A stretch of DNA of 64,000 nucleotides, from the NCBI RefSeq assembly GCF_001949145.1, contig NW_019091382.1:757819-821818 (forward strand), read 5' to 3'. Of this stretch, positions 1 through 13,063 are shown piece after piece. The position numbers were made by a program, and so were the translations under genes. Positions within the stretch are counted from its first letter, which is position 1. Each line of letters opens with the position of its first letter. Source of the DNA: Acanthaster planci. Taxonomy: Eukaryota; Echinodermata; Asteroidea; Valvatida; Acanthasteridae. The notes under the pieces were generated by a model. The model had not been told where the DNA came from and made no database searches. It was given only the letters and a program-made list of their open reading frames with translations.

Positions 1-1249
1 TTAGAATAAGGAAATTCCAGCATTATAGCGTGGCGTTATAGACATACTTCTCTTAATTACATTTCCAATTTCATTATGAATGCGAAGAGGACGGTAGATA
101 TTATGACAGAAATTCGACTCTGGTGTTTGCCTCGAATCCAAAAATACAAATTGTGGTTTGGAAAAATGTACATTGTTTTAACCATTTTATCCTTTGCATG
201 TAGCACATGATTATGGAAAATACGGGAAAACTGATGGAAAGGCACAGCGTATGTAAAACCTCTATAGTGGAAAAAAATCCAAAGATAAGAGACCCACTTT
301 TGATACAATCCTACCTCGTAACACTGTACTTAACCTAGACTACAGAGCGACAAACAAACCCGGAGGATTATCAAACAAACTAGGGAAAGAAATCTCCTTC
401 CATCTACTTCCAAATTGCCTTCTCGATGGCGCAGCGTGTCCTTGGCCTCCAAGGGCAACGGATAAGTGAAAGCACAGGAGACCGAGGACTGAACATTAAT
501 TGATTTCTAGCGTGGATCCCGGTCGCTAGGCAGCTAGGTTTCTCAAATCTCCGAGCCCTCCGGTCCGTGCCAATGAGTGACGTTGTCGATGAGGCCTTCC
601 CTTATACGACCCATAAAACTCGACGAGAACCGATGTAGATCCTCCCCGCTAATTTCCGCCCCGTGCCTTTATGGCTGGCATCTCTGGGGGAGAAGCTGGA
701 TTATTTATTTCGAGGGGATTTTGATGTTAAAAACATCCGGCTGAAATAATCAATACTGTGTTTTCTTTGTGGCGAGGCGTATTTTTAGAATGTCCCTCGT
801 AAAGATCAGATTCGGCACTTAAAAAAAGAAATAAAATGACTTCTGATTAATGCTTAAATTTGTATATTTTAATGGTTCTTTTCGTCGGGAGTCTTTTTTC
901 TCGGAGACGTATCCAGCTTTTGGCATGAGGGTGGTAAATTAAAAAGCGAATGCGGCTATGGGCTCGTTCAACATGATGTTTGGGGAGACAAAAAAAAATC
1001 AAAAGCCTTACTCACGGCCATGCTCGATCCCGACATCCTTGCTTTTATTTGCTGGTGTTGTTTTCTTAGGGGTTTTGCGCTAATTGTCTGATTTAAAAAA
1101 AATGTACACCGATTACCTTCTTTCCTACTCACCTACGAAGGATTCTTTGTGAAAAAAAAAATCCGTTGGGAAGGGGGCGAGTTCTCCCTGCCACATAGGT
1201 TACCACTTTTTCCCCCAATAAACCATCGGTGCCTTTGAACGAGTGATCA

Positions 1250-1392
1250 GTTGTCTACCTGCCTGATTGCCTGACTGACTGACCGATCGACTGACTAATG
1301 AAGTGACGTACTAACCGAGTGATAAACTGACTTGTCGAAGAACTGAGGGACTGACAGACCAATCTTCTGACCAACTGGTTGAGTGACCGAAA
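1250..1392. repeat. Degenerate tetranucleotide tract (CTGA/TGAC type)
   Basis: CTGCCTGATTGCCTGACTGA, CTGACCGATCGACTGACTAA and similar four-base steps continue for about 140 bases with many substitutions. No fixed unit or coding frame. Confidence 0.7.
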
Positions 1393-3469
1393 GAACTATA
1401 TCAAACCTTCCAATGATTAATATTCATGAGAGGAAAAACTTTCATTTCGTCCTTTCATTTACCGAAACTATCCAAACTGGCAAACACAACGTCCTCGGAA
1501 ACAGAATTAAACATTGCATTTGCTCTGGCTGGCGATGGCTCGCCGCCAACTCGGATGTCACCTCGGTGTGACTTTTGCCGCGTTTCGCCGGCCGCCGGCC
1601 CTGGCTTGGGCACTCGCGGGCCCGATCACCTGGCGCGAAATTGCCGCCTGCTCGGCTCACCTGACGGAATTATGAGCGCTACGACCGCCGAGCCGAGCAG
1701 TCCTCTGCTTCCCCTCGGCGTCACCTGCAAAGTTCTGTCCAAGGACAGTCAACGGAAACGCGGGTAATTTACATTCTCCTGAGGTATTTTTCCCCGCACT
1801 GCAAAGGTATATAGGTTTAACTATGGTTTAACTCTGTGTTAAAGAAAAGTAATTCCCTCACCAATGCTTCGCCCATTTGGTTATCGCTTTTAATAGCCTT
1901 AACCACAGACGAAACGAATCCTGCCAACTTATATACTTCTCTTACAACACACTATGCTTTAAAAATAAGAAACCAAAGGCTTTTGTACTTAATTCCGTCT
2001 AAACCATCACAAGTTTGATCTAAGAAATTATACATTAACTCGAACCTTTAGACGGTGAAACTTTGACACGTAGGGAACACTTAATATAAGTAGATTTCTG
2101 ACGTTCAACTTTGATGCATTCGGTTTTGAAATCGTTTAGGCGCTCGACCTTTTTTACGAAGGAGTTTTGTGACGCTAAATGAGTAATTTTGGTTGATTTT
2201 GATTCAAGGAAAAGGAGTCGAGATATGAAGAAAAAACTGATGGTGTTTCTGCAGCGTGAACGACAGAGCGGTGCTTGGCACGCCCAAGTTGGTAAACAAA
2301 GAGCAATTTCGACCGGGGGTTTCCCGCAAGAAAGGTCTTAATTCCTGAATCACTTCTGGTCCGGCTCAATGGAAGAAATCGGTGTATGAAACGAACCAAG
2401 AGTTTCTGAGAGTGTCGTGCATACGTCAGCGCCTTTTCTGCATGTCAGGCGTTTGGAACACAATATCGACAGGCGAAGGCTGGACGTCCAGATGAAACAT
2501 TTTATGTAGCGGGTTGTGAAATTTGCCAGAATGCATTTGCCCATTTGGTGTTGTAAGGAATACTGCCCTCTGTCACAAAGCCTCTTTAATTTGTCATCAT
2601 GCGCAGCTAAAATCTAGGGACAAGTGGATCTCGGACTAAAATGAGATCAGAATACTTATGAGTGGAGTAGGTTTGCTTCCAGCCTATCGAATCACTTTGG
2701 GAAGGAAAGTATCACTTTTTGTATTTGAGCAAGTATTAAATTGCCACATGGTTGGATAACAACGAGATATTGGCCTGTTCCCTAAGATTAAACTCAAAAA
2801 TGAAAACAAATCTAAACATTACCATCCCAGCCCTCGTCCAGCTGTTTCAAATGAACCATGCACAAGCAATAAAACATGGTATATATCCAATTACATCTGT
2901 GTTGACAAAAACAAAAGAAAAAAAAGAAAAACGAGCATGAAATCAAAGCGGACGAGACTGCCTGTGAATTCTGATCTCTGAGCGCTCTGTTGACAGAACG
3001 TCAACATTTCCATATTCTAAAGACAGCTTGGAAAATGGCATACGGTGTAGAAACAAAAATGAAAATACCAAAAGCTGGTCAACATCAACCTGTCTCTTGG
3101 AAACCATTTACGTGATTTGATTGCTAGGTTCTGTATAATAGCACGAATCAAGAATTCCATGATGCAATTATATGGCGACGCAGCGTTTTTAAAATGCCGT
3201 CTGCGTTCCATCGGGACATTCACAAGCGGGTGCATTACCCACGTAGACACACATCCTGTCGAGTACGAGGGACAGTTTGACGGAAGTCTGGCCATTGTGA
3301 CATTACACTTTACTCCCGTGAGCGTGTGGTGCGTGGTCGGGGAACAGACCACAGTGATTAGAACAGAAAGGGCAAGGTTGACCAGAAATCAACAATAGAT
3401 GTTTATTTCTCTAAAGCTTAAAAGACTGGAGATGAACATAATATTCGACGTCTGTTTGGCAAACCTTTA

Positions 3470-3534
3470 CAAACAAACAAACAAACAAACAAACAAACAA
3501 ACACCCCAACAAACAAACAAACAAACAAACAAAC
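3470..3534. repeat. (CAAA)n microsatellite
   Basis: Perfect CAAA repeats, interrupted once by CACCCCAA. Confidence 0.97.
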
Positions 3535-4297
3535 CAAAAGTGCCTAAATTAATAGCTGGTAACCTAGACCCTCACGTACTTGCGCTACTTTCTGCAATAG
3601 CTTTGAAGTAAGGTACCAGTGCTGATTTCGTCTCGTATTGTCCGGTGGCCAGACTCCGGTTCATAATTCTGTATGAGTTTCAGAATCAACAACTACCGGC
3701 TATTTTTCTTATGGAACGTACACCAGTCTTTTCACCAACCCAATCGACACCAAACTGACCCACTTCGAAATGTGACCAATATTTAAACGTCGCCAAGACA
3801 CCGGTTATTAAGGAAGCACAAATTCCTATAAGACCTCAGCGGTTTCACACGTTTTTCCTTCAATATTGCAGTCAAAATGGCCTTAGTTACAGAAAGCAAA
3901 TCTCACTGTCAGGCAAAGAATTCCTATTCTGTATGTGAGATGTTGTGACTGTGAGCACCCTATAAATTCCGTCACTCGACCCGTTGGGTATTAATTTAAT
4001 ATCAAATAATTCTACACAAGAATGGAGAAACCAACGTACGAAGATCTTACTTATTCATCACTTGCGGAACTCCGTCACATTACTCAAACCAACACCTGTT
4101 TGCAGTTTTTCAATTATGATGCACTCAGCGTATGTGCTTTCAAGACAAACAATACTTTACGTAGCGAAATCCTCGAGAATACTGTATTTGATAATGGGCC
4201 AGGTGAGTGGTCCAAACCAAAGATCGTATAGCGCCGCGAAGCGGTGCAAGATTGAACTTCACAGTGAATACACGTAAAATGTTGTAATTGCATAGGT

Positions 4298-4417
4298 GCC
4301 ATTTGAGCGAGCGATACGCCTGCGCGATGCACATCAATGCAAAGGCACAGGCGCCGCGGCAGGCACGTGAACCTGGTGAGCCTGCGCCTAAGCAGGCTTA
4401 TCGCTTGCTCAAATGGC
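4298..4417. mobile_element. Foldback element F (120 bp)
   Basis: GCCATTTGAGCGAGCGATAC with GCCTGC at the left pairs with GCAGGCTTATCGCTTGCTCA with AATGGC at the right: 24 of the first 26 positions are complementary. The centre is very CpG-rich (GGCGCCGCGGCAGGC). No second copy was noticed in this window. Confidence 0.75.
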
Positions 4418-5718
4418 ATCCATGGTAATTACCACAGAGTTCGGAATTTAAAAGAGGCAATGCAAAGTCGTTCGGGAGCAATGCACGCGTGCGAGTTAGC
4501 GTACAAGGCCGCTCTTATCCGGTTCGTATTAAAGTGTGACGTGACTTCACTTTAAACCACGCCCACTGCAAACGTGCACTGCACATAGGGTTACATGCAT
4601 TGGTCGCCGTTCGCGTTTACATGGAACCGGAAATTAACGCACATCTCTAGCGATTGTCCAATGAGAGCCTGCAAATCGTGGTGCGTTTGCCTTTGTGACG
4701 AAGTCACTTACGAACTGGATAGTGCAGACTACCGTGCGCGCGCGCATACTGCTTTTCCCGAATGACCTCAGGCGCGCTTGATTTAGGGCATGCGCTGTTG
4801 GAATACAGAACTGCCTCATTCACTCCAGCCCGGGTTGTTCACCCCTATCGACTTCATAAAAACAGACGGCAACCTACAAACGGAAGGCTAATCGCCATCA
4901 AAAACAACAACGGTACGATCAAGTTTTGTCTGCAAATTACGAGAGTGTGGCAGGCCTTTTTGCCTGCCGGCGGTAAAGTTCGGACGTGGTCATCGAGGAT
5001 GAGGGCGTTTGGAGGCACAGCTGGCGGAGAGAACGCTGGACAAACCAGCCGTATCTCACTGATTCAATTACCCACCGAATCGTTCCCCTGAGCACATCTT
5101 TTTTTAATAAAATGACGACACTGAGTTATAGAAAAAAATGGAACTGTACGGTTTATTGAGACGGGGGCCGTCTGTGAATGGAACAGCGCCTAACGCGCCA
5201 GCATGGTTTTGAGATGCCCACACAGGCAAAACCAAAGATATCAAACATAGTGTCGGTCTGCGGCTAGCTCGGCGCGAAGGTGGCGTGTGGTGAAGAGGGG
5301 CTTTCTTCCGAAGGAGGCCCCCTTAGTGCCTAGCCATACGAACCTTATCCAAATCATGGGGCAGGGACAAAGAGACGCACGTGTCGATAAAGGGAGTTTG
5401 GGGCGGGGTTCACCACAATGGGTATCGTTTTGGCAAGGAACTGAAAAACCCGATGTCATCGTGTCAGTCGACATAAGCAGTTAGCGCCAGTGTGGTCATC
5501 ATTACTGTCACTCCCCATATAAAAAGGCAAGAGTTTTCCCCACCACCACCGACTGCCAATGCCAGTAACGTCACAGCCACTTTTATGACACTGACATCAA
5601 AACAGCAACTTTTTGTGCCTAATGTCGGGTCATTCTATGAATGTAGGGTGTCATGTACATTTTTTTGCTTGCCCTCTTACCTCTGACAAATGATTTTGAA
5701 GAATCTAGTTGAACCCTC
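4418..5718. other. Intergenic region
   Basis: Moderately CpG-rich between 4560 and 5100. Only a small hairpin and unconvincing short frames are seen. Confidence 0.5.
4949..4968. other. Small GC hairpin
   Basis: GGCAGGC, a six-base T-rich loop, then GCCTGCC. Intergenic; it looks like a bacterial terminator stem but has no such meaning here. Confidence 0.7.
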
Positions 5719-5894
5719 AATACAGGCGATTCACAATAGTGTGCCTCCAAGAGTTTGCAACGCGTTGGCCAATCACTATGCGCGAAATCTGACAAACCTT
5801 TCCAAACGCGCGTTGGGTTGACAGATTTCGCGCATTGTGTTTGGCCAACTTATTGCTAACTCGTAGAGGCGCGCTATTGTGAAACGCCCGTATT
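5719..5894 (+). mobile_element. Foldback element, family C copy 1
   Basis: The ends are inverted: AATACAGGCGATTCACAATA with GTGTGCCTCC at the left, and GAGGCGCGCTATTGTG with AAACGCCCGTATT at the right. Internally TGCGCGAAATCTG pairs with CAGATTTCGCGCA. The length is about 176 bp. Copies lie at 49070 and 57503. Confidence 0.88.
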
Positions 5895-5895
5895 G

Positions 5896-6240
5896 TGGTT
5901 TGAATAAAATCTGGTGCCTGAGTTGTTTAAATTCACGTGAACATAACATGTCAAATTCTCCATACTAAAGCTGTTGCTATACCTCGTGATTCGGGGCAAG
6001 CTTTTGCTTAGACACATAAGAGACGCCATGCAACAATACACTGTTTTCAATGGATAAGAAGGGCACAGAGGAACCAGTCCATTCCAGAGATGGTGGTCGC
6101 TATGCAAAAGCTTGCCCCGAATAACGAGGTATAGCAACAGTGTCTTTAGTCTGAGGAATTTAAATTGTCATGCTAATGTGAAAACAGATAGCTAAGTGTA
6201 CCAAACTTTACTCAAGTTTAACTAGCAAAAGGCTTATTTG
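5896..6240 (+). mobile_element. Long-arm foldback element, family B copy 1
   Basis: Inverted arms of over 100 bp surround a short spacer. The inner arm is TGTTGCTATACCTCGTGATT followed by CGGGGCAAGCTTTTGC; its complement recurs at about 6103-6142. The outer arm contains GAATAAAATCTGGTGCC on the left and GTACCAAACTTTACTCAAG on the right. The spacer includes AACAATACACTGTTTTCAAT. A second copy with the spacer inverted is at 40963-41320. The left tip is missing where a family C element abuts. Confidence 0.85.
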
Positions 6241-7697
6241 ACATCACGAATTTAGAGTGAAATTCGCTTGAAATGTCACGAGTTCAATTTTTGAGAATTT
6301 CGGTGCGCGAATATTTGATCTGATGTCACAGCAATCGCCTTTATGTTCATAGCCACTTTTATGACAAATAAGACCAGTCTTAATGCGAGTAAGTCTCTCT
6401 TTTGGGTAAAAACACGCGTACCATCTCTCCCTCAAAGCACGTAATCAGGAAACTAGGTAACAAAGGGGGGGCTATTGTGATCTACTTTTTTTTTCAGAAC
6501 CTCACAGTTTCAGTTCTCTTTGTACTGGATAGCGACAAATGGCCCATTTTGGAGACGACCTGGAATTAATTCAAGCCCCATTCTCGGCAGAAAACGTAGT
6601 CAGCGAGGCCATGTGGAGAGATTCAAAGGCTGATTTCGAAAAGGTCTATACTCGTAGGTTTTGTAAGGTTTCCAAAACCATAATACTAAGAGTCTGTAAG
6701 GGGGGGGGGCAAGCGAAGATTTGCGTAAAGTGAGCAAGATAATAGCTTCTGCCCCCTCCCTTTCACAACGAATCCAGTTCTAGATTATGTAAGCGGCACA
6801 AGCTGTAACAGTGACGTAATCGTTTATGACTTAGTCCACACAAGGTGCCAGGGAGTGTAACATTCTCGCCGAATCTCATTGTCTTTTACATGGGTCAACG
6901 AGCCAGATCCATCGGTCTGGTGATATAATCAGACCTTGTGGCGCTGACGGTGTATAGGCTAATAGTGCAGGCAGTCAAATAAGCCGTCAATTACCGTGTG
7001 TTCTCCCACTCCGTCCCCGAAGGTTTCACCCACGTCTGTTTGATGATGCCGCCACGCGCGGCTGATGGATCGGCGTTTGGCGGGGAGAAAGTCATTCATG
7101 TCTCCCGACAGCCATTGCTGCACAATCAACTCGTTCGAATCGGCCTCCTTCCCTTGGATGCGGCGCACAAATACGACCCAGCAGGTTGATTTGCACCGCT
7201 GTTGAATTATTCATTGTGGAGTTGATGACGTCAGTGGAACTGATGCTCAACCCATCCCCGCCCCGGGCGGCGGTTTGATATCCCCGTTTTGGAGGCGTGT
7301 TTGTGAGTTGACAACTTTGCCGAGAGCCAGCTTACCAATAATGACGGCAATGCAACATTATCGGTGACGGGCGAATTAATAGGTCTCAGTGGGAACGTTT
7401 GTGGTGGCATGTCGTTTTATACGCCTTCCACAACATTCGACAAAAGTGGCTCACGAGATAGGCCATGCGCCTATTGCCGCTGGCCCAAATGTGGCCCTCT
7501 TTGACGTCAAGAATGCATCAGAAAGTTTTGCCGGGCCGATGTGACTCGGTATCGCTTGTTGAAAAAAGGGTAACTTTAACCGATCTTTTCTACAATTTGG
7601 ACAGTGTGTGCGACATTATATATATCATTGTGAAGCTCTGAGAGCAACGCTCACACCCATCCGGTGAGAAAATGTAGAATGAGCAGACTATGCAAAG
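6241..7697. other. Intergenic region
   Basis: Contains G-runs near 6467 and 6701 and a TGACGTCA-like site near 7226. No supported gene. Confidence 0.5.
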
Positions 7698-7862
7698 GCC
7701 GATTCATACTACAACCGAAAGTGAAAGCGAAGCGAATTTGACGTCATCAAAGATTTGCAGCGATATGTGTGCGAGTTGAAATGGGCTCAACTTTTGCGAC
7801 TTCGTGAACTGACGTCACAAATTGGCGTTATGTGTTTGCTTTCGCGCTAAGTATGAACCGGC
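7698..7862 (+). mobile_element. Foldback element, family D copy 1
   Basis: Left end GGCCGATTCATACTACAACC with GAAAGTGAAAGCGAAGCGAA; right end TTTGCTTTCGCGCTAAGTAT and GAACCGGCT, which is its complement. The length is about 165 bp. A second copy in the same orientation starts 158 bp after it. Confidence 0.85.
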
Positions 7863-8020
7863 TTCAAGGTTACATGCCGCGCAAAATGTTGTGAAGGGGG
7901 AAATGAAATAACCACCCCGTTGACCGTGTTTCGTGTCGTCTCTGTGTTCTTCAGAGCTGCAGCCGAGTCCATCATATACATCCAGCCACGTGTCATTCCA
8001 ATAGACACACCGTAAGTCAA

Positions 8021-8184
8021 GGGCGGTTTCATACTTCGGGCGAAAGCGAGAGCGAAGCGAATTTACTGCGGAATCGCTCGAGTTGAAACGTGTTCAACTT
8101 TTACGAATTCGCAACCCGAAACTATTTGATCGGAAGACACTGAGTCGCGTTCGTGCTCACTTCGGCGCGAAGTATGAACCGGCC
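8021..8184 (+). mobile_element. Foldback element, family D copy 2
   Basis: Left end GGGCGGTTTCATACTTCGGG with CGAAAGCGAGAGCGAAGCGA; right end CACTTCGGCGCGAAGTATGA with ACCGGCC. Same orientation as the copy at 7698, with the middle diverged. Confidence 0.85.
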
Positions 8185-9545
8185 TTTTAACATTGTGAAC
8201 AACGACAAAGAAATAATGCTAATGGCTTGTAACGTGGCTTGAGACTGGATGACTTGTAATGGACTTGTTTTGCGCGTGCAGGGCCAATGAACTCGGCCAT
8301 AACGCTGGTAGTTGAAAAAATGAAAAGTTTGGAACTTCCCAAAACTGTAACAAACTCTGACGATTCTTCACACAATACATTTTGTAAGATAATATAAAAG
8401 TGATGCTGTGTTTCAGATTGTCAATTGTAGGGGTTAATCCCTACCAGAAGCCCTAAGAAGCTTTAGAAAACAAAATAAACAGAAAGTCAAGGAACAGGAA
8501 AAACGGTCAAATAAAGGAAGACCTGTGTGTGCAGTTTTCCGCCATTTAACCGCACGGCGCAGGAATCATTTTTGGGGGGCGCGCAATGCACACCGAGGTG
8601 GCGCCAAAATGCTGGCGGTTTGTGCCGCAGCGAAAGGTCAACCGATTTGAACGGCGAGCGATCCGTGAAGAGTGGCCTCTTCTCCGGCCGACACATGTCG
8701 ACTACAGTCGTGGAGGACACCGAGATGTTTACATTACATCTGAGTGTTTTCGTTCGTGCGCAGTCTTGAGCAAAAACACTCCAACCTCGGCGGTCGAGAG
8801 ATGAACAAAAATGATACAAGCATCGCTCCAAGTGATTCCCTTTCGCATTGGTAATGATCGCGAGCCGAGCAATTGGACGGACAAATAATCCCAGGCTATA
8901 GCTGTAATTGATGTATCTGCTTGTATGAGTCTTGCACAAAAAGAGGAAGAAGACAATCCTTGCGATTCTTGCGCATGGATATCAAATCTCTCCACTGAAG
9001 CCGGCCACGTTTCGTGAGCGGGCGCAGGAAGTGGAGGGGAGGGGGATTGGGGCCGGTGAGCCGGGCCAGTAACAGCAAGTCGTATCCACTGAATTTCGCT
9101 AGGTAAGAAGCTCACCGATCAAAACCCTGTCAATATCGTACTGCAGTTGTAGCATTGAGCCAAGAACAGAGGCACGAGGAACGACAATTAGATGGCGTGT
9201 GTTATGACGAGGACCTGGTGCAGTTAAAGTGTCGATCATGTGGCCTGTTTGTTTCACATGGATTTGGATCGCGATCAGTGATCCCAAAGCTGGTTCGCGG
9301 TATCCTTTGGGTGAGTTCTGGTGACAGTGAACCACCGACGGATTGCTGATTGCGATCCGGCGTGAAACAAACTGGCCCATTTTTCACTCGCGTCAGCTGG
9401 AGCTTTCTGATAGAAATCTTTGGAAGAATAGAGAACGCTGACAAGCCTTTTATCATGGATCACCCATAAGATTAACGTACATATTGAGAGTCACCTGAAG
9501 AATAGGTGTGACAATTCTCCTGGTTTAAACAAATATGTTTATGGG
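8185..9545. other. Intergenic region
   Basis: Overlapping frames of up to 150 codons on both strands between 8480 and 9115 cancel each other and carry no domain. Nothing else recognised. Confidence 0.5.
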
Positions 9546-9700
9546 GAGAGTTGCGACATGAGAGTCTCGATTGTTGGAACCAAAATGGTGGGTTATGTGT
9601 CAGTGCACACGGACAATTGGCACACAGTAGTTGCATGCGGTACTGAACACATAATGAACAGCCATTTGGGTTCCAAAGTCTGAAGTTGGCACGACTCTCT
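9546..9700 (+). mobile_element. Foldback element, family A copy 1
   Basis: The ends are imperfect inverted repeats: GAGAGTTGCGACATGAGAG at the left, and a right end whose complement reads GAGAGTCGTGCCAACTTCAG. Both continue inward to the shared core GGAACC(C/A)AAATGG and TTATGTG. The element is about 155 bp, non-coding and MITE-like. Relatives lie at 61507-61670 and, inverted, at 62896-63056. Confidence 0.8.
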
Positions 9701-10675
9701 ATATATACAGCCCTGGGTTTGAAGGCTCACCAAGAGGCTAAAATGACAGGCACATCTGAGAACTTCCGAAAATTTTGGTGAGCATCTCAAAAGGATGTGA
9801 ACAGTAAACATGTAAACCCAATGCGCCTCCTTCAGTTTCGATCACGTGGAAATGAGGGGTCTCTAGATATAAATAAAATCTTAAGGTGACTGTTTGTGCT
9901 CGTTCAAACGGACTCATTTGGAGGAATACATGCGAGCAACCCAACTCGTTTGCACATCGGGCCGGTTTGTTTGTTACGAACACGCAGCCGCCGAGGCTAA
10001 CAACCGCGCACTCTTAGGGTGTCAATGGCGCGTGGTTGGCACGTTTTGATGGGACACACAGGGAACGCTGAACGCAGAAACGACCAAAGCGATGACAGGG
10101 CAACTACCGCCCAGGGACACTGCCTCGGACGAAATGCAAAACCCGGGTGGGGAAAGGGGGTATACAGAAGTCCTTTGAATAAACAATCCAAAAGAATGAA
10201 TCGCTCAGAGTCGGAAACAAGAAAGATCTAGAATTCAGTCGTCATCTTATTTCTCCTCGCGGGAAGGTCAGCGACTCTCTGTTATTTTTTCTAGAAGTCT
10301 TGGAGAAAGCGCTTTTCTTTCACGTCTGAAAGTCATTGAAATGACTTTTTACGCATGGGGACGCACATGTTTGCTTCACTTGTACCAAAAAGGATTATAT
10401 TTTCATCACTGATATCAAATTTTTCTGACTAATTGTTCAGCAAAGCCCATGGGGCAAAGGATCATAAGAATACACGTGATTGTCTGGTTTACAAAAGGAA
10501 GCGGCTTAATTTTTACCCGTTGATATTTAACGACATTTTCTTGTGAGTGCTATTTTGAAGTACATAACAAAAACCGTCCCCCGGCGGAATTGAAATCGAA
10601 GTTCATACCGTAAAAAAAACCACTGATAGGACCAATAAAATATTGAATGACAGGTTAATGCAGTGTTGCTCTCTT

Positions 10676-10735
10676 TGCCTGTCAGAACTTGGGTTCGAAT
10701 CCCCCCATGGGCAACATGTGGAGTGGGACATGAAT
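10676..10735 (+). other. tRNA-like B-box fragment (possible SINE remnant)
   Basis: GGGTTCGAATCCCCCC near 10692 matches an RNA polymerase III B box (GGTTCGAATCC) with partial T-arm pairing. No A box or acceptor stem can be found at tRNA spacing, so this is at most a decayed tRNA-derived SINE fragment. Confidence 0.3.
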
Positions 10736-12995
10736 CCCATGGGTTTGCCCTGAAATTGTTATCGGGGTTCTGAACCAGCTCTAAGCCTGAACTCTCTGCG
10801 TATTTTCATTGTACCTGTAATTCTATTTATGTTGCTTATCCTTTGGTTGCCATTTTCCGAATGATGCCTTACTCTAAATCACCCTTGAATCAACTCCGTG
10901 TTATATGTTGTTATTACTCTTCTTGAATTACACAGCAAGATAAAAGACCACGATGACATGACTAGGTAAAAGCAGTTTTTTGCACAAGGCCTTATTTGTC
11001 ATCATTCTGCCGAAAGATGACACACAAATGGGACTGAAAATCACAACGAAACGTAAGAAGTCACAAAATGTGACCCAACATTCCAAATCCAACCTAAATC
11101 AAGGCAGTTATCTTGAGAAATGATACCAATTTGCCCATGGACGATGGAAAGTCAAGAATTTTCTTTTACATGTATCTACCCAAACACTGTGCAGACAATT
11201 TTTTTTTACTCTGGATTACTTTGAAATATATAAAATTAAAAATGAGGAGAGAAGAATTGTCAAACGTAAAAAATATCTACTTCAGCCTGGTACTAAGGTC
11301 AAATATAATTCCTCTTCAGCCAATTTACATATTTAATACTTTAAAAGCTTGAGGCCTCCTAAAGGCAATTTGAATATCCTTCCTTAGGCAAACTCGTGGT
11401 CACTACGGAGGTCAGTACTTCGGTGTTTGTGAGCTGTTGCGCTTGCGCGATGAAAATGGCCCATGACGTCAAGGCAAAGGGTAGTTTAGGGCACACTCAG
11501 TCTCAATTTATCCGCGTCTATTGTATCAGGAAAGCATTTTGCGAAGAACAGAACCTTTGATGCAAAAGTTGCCATAAAAGACAAGAAGACACGGTGGAAA
11601 AAAAGCCGGAGAGAAATTGCCGATCGTTGCCTGTAATTGACCGTGTAATTGAAGTGTCGGGTGCTGGCGGCTCTTAGCACCCCGTCCCTAGTCGACTGTA
11701 GAAAAAACCTCTTCCCGTCCTTTTGCGCACAAAAGCTGTCATTTAACGAGTCACCACCTACCATTTTGACCGATCAGTGGTTACAATACTTGCTTTGTGT
11801 TCTACATTATAGCAACTTCCTCCCCTCCCAGAATATATCCTATGATTACGCAATTACGAGTACTTGTGACATTCGTAGATAACTGCTAAAGGAGACACCA
11901 GTTTTAATACGCGCACACAATTTTATCGCCGGAAATCGGTAAATGTAATATTTAGCATGATGATAATTATGCATGATTATGAAAAAAGTCCTTGTCATTG
12001 ACCTCACATCGATCAATTCAGAAAAACTAACGGACCTCAACTCAAGAAACTGAGTTATGAGGCCAGTTGAAGTCTGTTCGTCCGTTAAGATGTCAACCTA
12101 TAAATCACAATTTAATTTATTGAAATTGAGGTACTATTGCACTTAATATTGGTAAATATCTCAGACGCACTGTGTTTTTGGAGCATTTTCTCAAAATCCA
12201 TTTTCAAATGATAGAGGAAATGATTTTACCAGGTTTATGTCCTCAAAATAAATGCCGATCCGAATACATGTGTACATTCACTTTGTATTACCGGTAAGTA
12301 TTTGGTTTACTTGCGTAAACATCAAGATTCCAAGAGTGCACCACGTGTCCAGTCTTTTCAAAATCATGTGTTTCGGTCGCTCTCCTGTTAGACTTTGGCT
12401 TCACAGCCATGCCTTTACATCAGTTGAAATTTGAAAAACATAATCAAGAACACAAGCGAGTAGCTGTTAAATTGTGATCATTGTGAAAATAAATAATGTC
12501 TTTAAACAAATAATGAAGAGAGGAAAATGCGAATGGAAAAAAGAAGTCATTTTTGATATAAAATTCCACGTTGAAGGATTCATGTTTTGATTCCTCGGTT
12601 TATAGCTCACGATCGCTCAACTCCATTTCTTCTCTGAAAGGCACAATAGATTTCAAATTTGAAAATATCACAGAGATGGCCAAATTTAAAGCTACTATCA
12701 AGGCTGGCTGATGGATCTTATGTTACATTCTTCCGATTTAAGCTCCATTACTCTCCGTCTCTGTCAGTACTTCATTATTCACCAGCGCCATTCTCGTAAT
12801 TTTCACTGTGTGCGCATGCGCGAAATCGCGAAAAGAGACATCTCTGTCATTACCCGGATTTGAATTTTGTCCCCAACGAAGGTCATGCTGTCTAAGCGTA
12901 TCTGGACAACAAATACTGTCGTAAATAAGCAACATGCCTAAAGTTCTTTGTTCTATATACATTCTCCGTATGAGCCCACGTTGCAGACGTAGACA

Positions 12996-13063
12996 GCGTC
13001 GCTACACAAGACTCAACTACATCTCAGATGCGTCGCAACACAAGACTCAACTACATCTCGGAT
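12996..13063. repeat. 34-bp tandem duplication
   Basis: Two adjacent copies begin GCGTCGCTACACAAGACTCA and GCGTCGCAACACAAGACTCA, each followed by ACTACATCTC. They differ at two or three positions. Confidence 0.9.

Larger units (their letters stand above)
1..4297. other. Intergenic region, left edge
   Basis: AT-rich with short A and T runs. A CpG-rich patch lies at about 1540-1720 (CGCCGGCCGCCGGCCC); open frames across it match no family. Apart from the TGAC tract and the CAAA repeat, nothing is recognised on either strand. Confidence 0.5.

Noticed and set aside
3470-3534. Possible CRISPR-like array
   Set aside because: It is a simple CAAA microsatellite without spacers, in a eukaryotic genome.
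4949-4968. Rho-independent terminator
   Set aside because: The hairpin resembles one, but the window is eukaryotic and no transcript is expected there.
10676-10735. Complete tRNA gene
   Set aside because: Only a B-box-like segment is present; A box, anticodon arm and acceptor pairing are missing.
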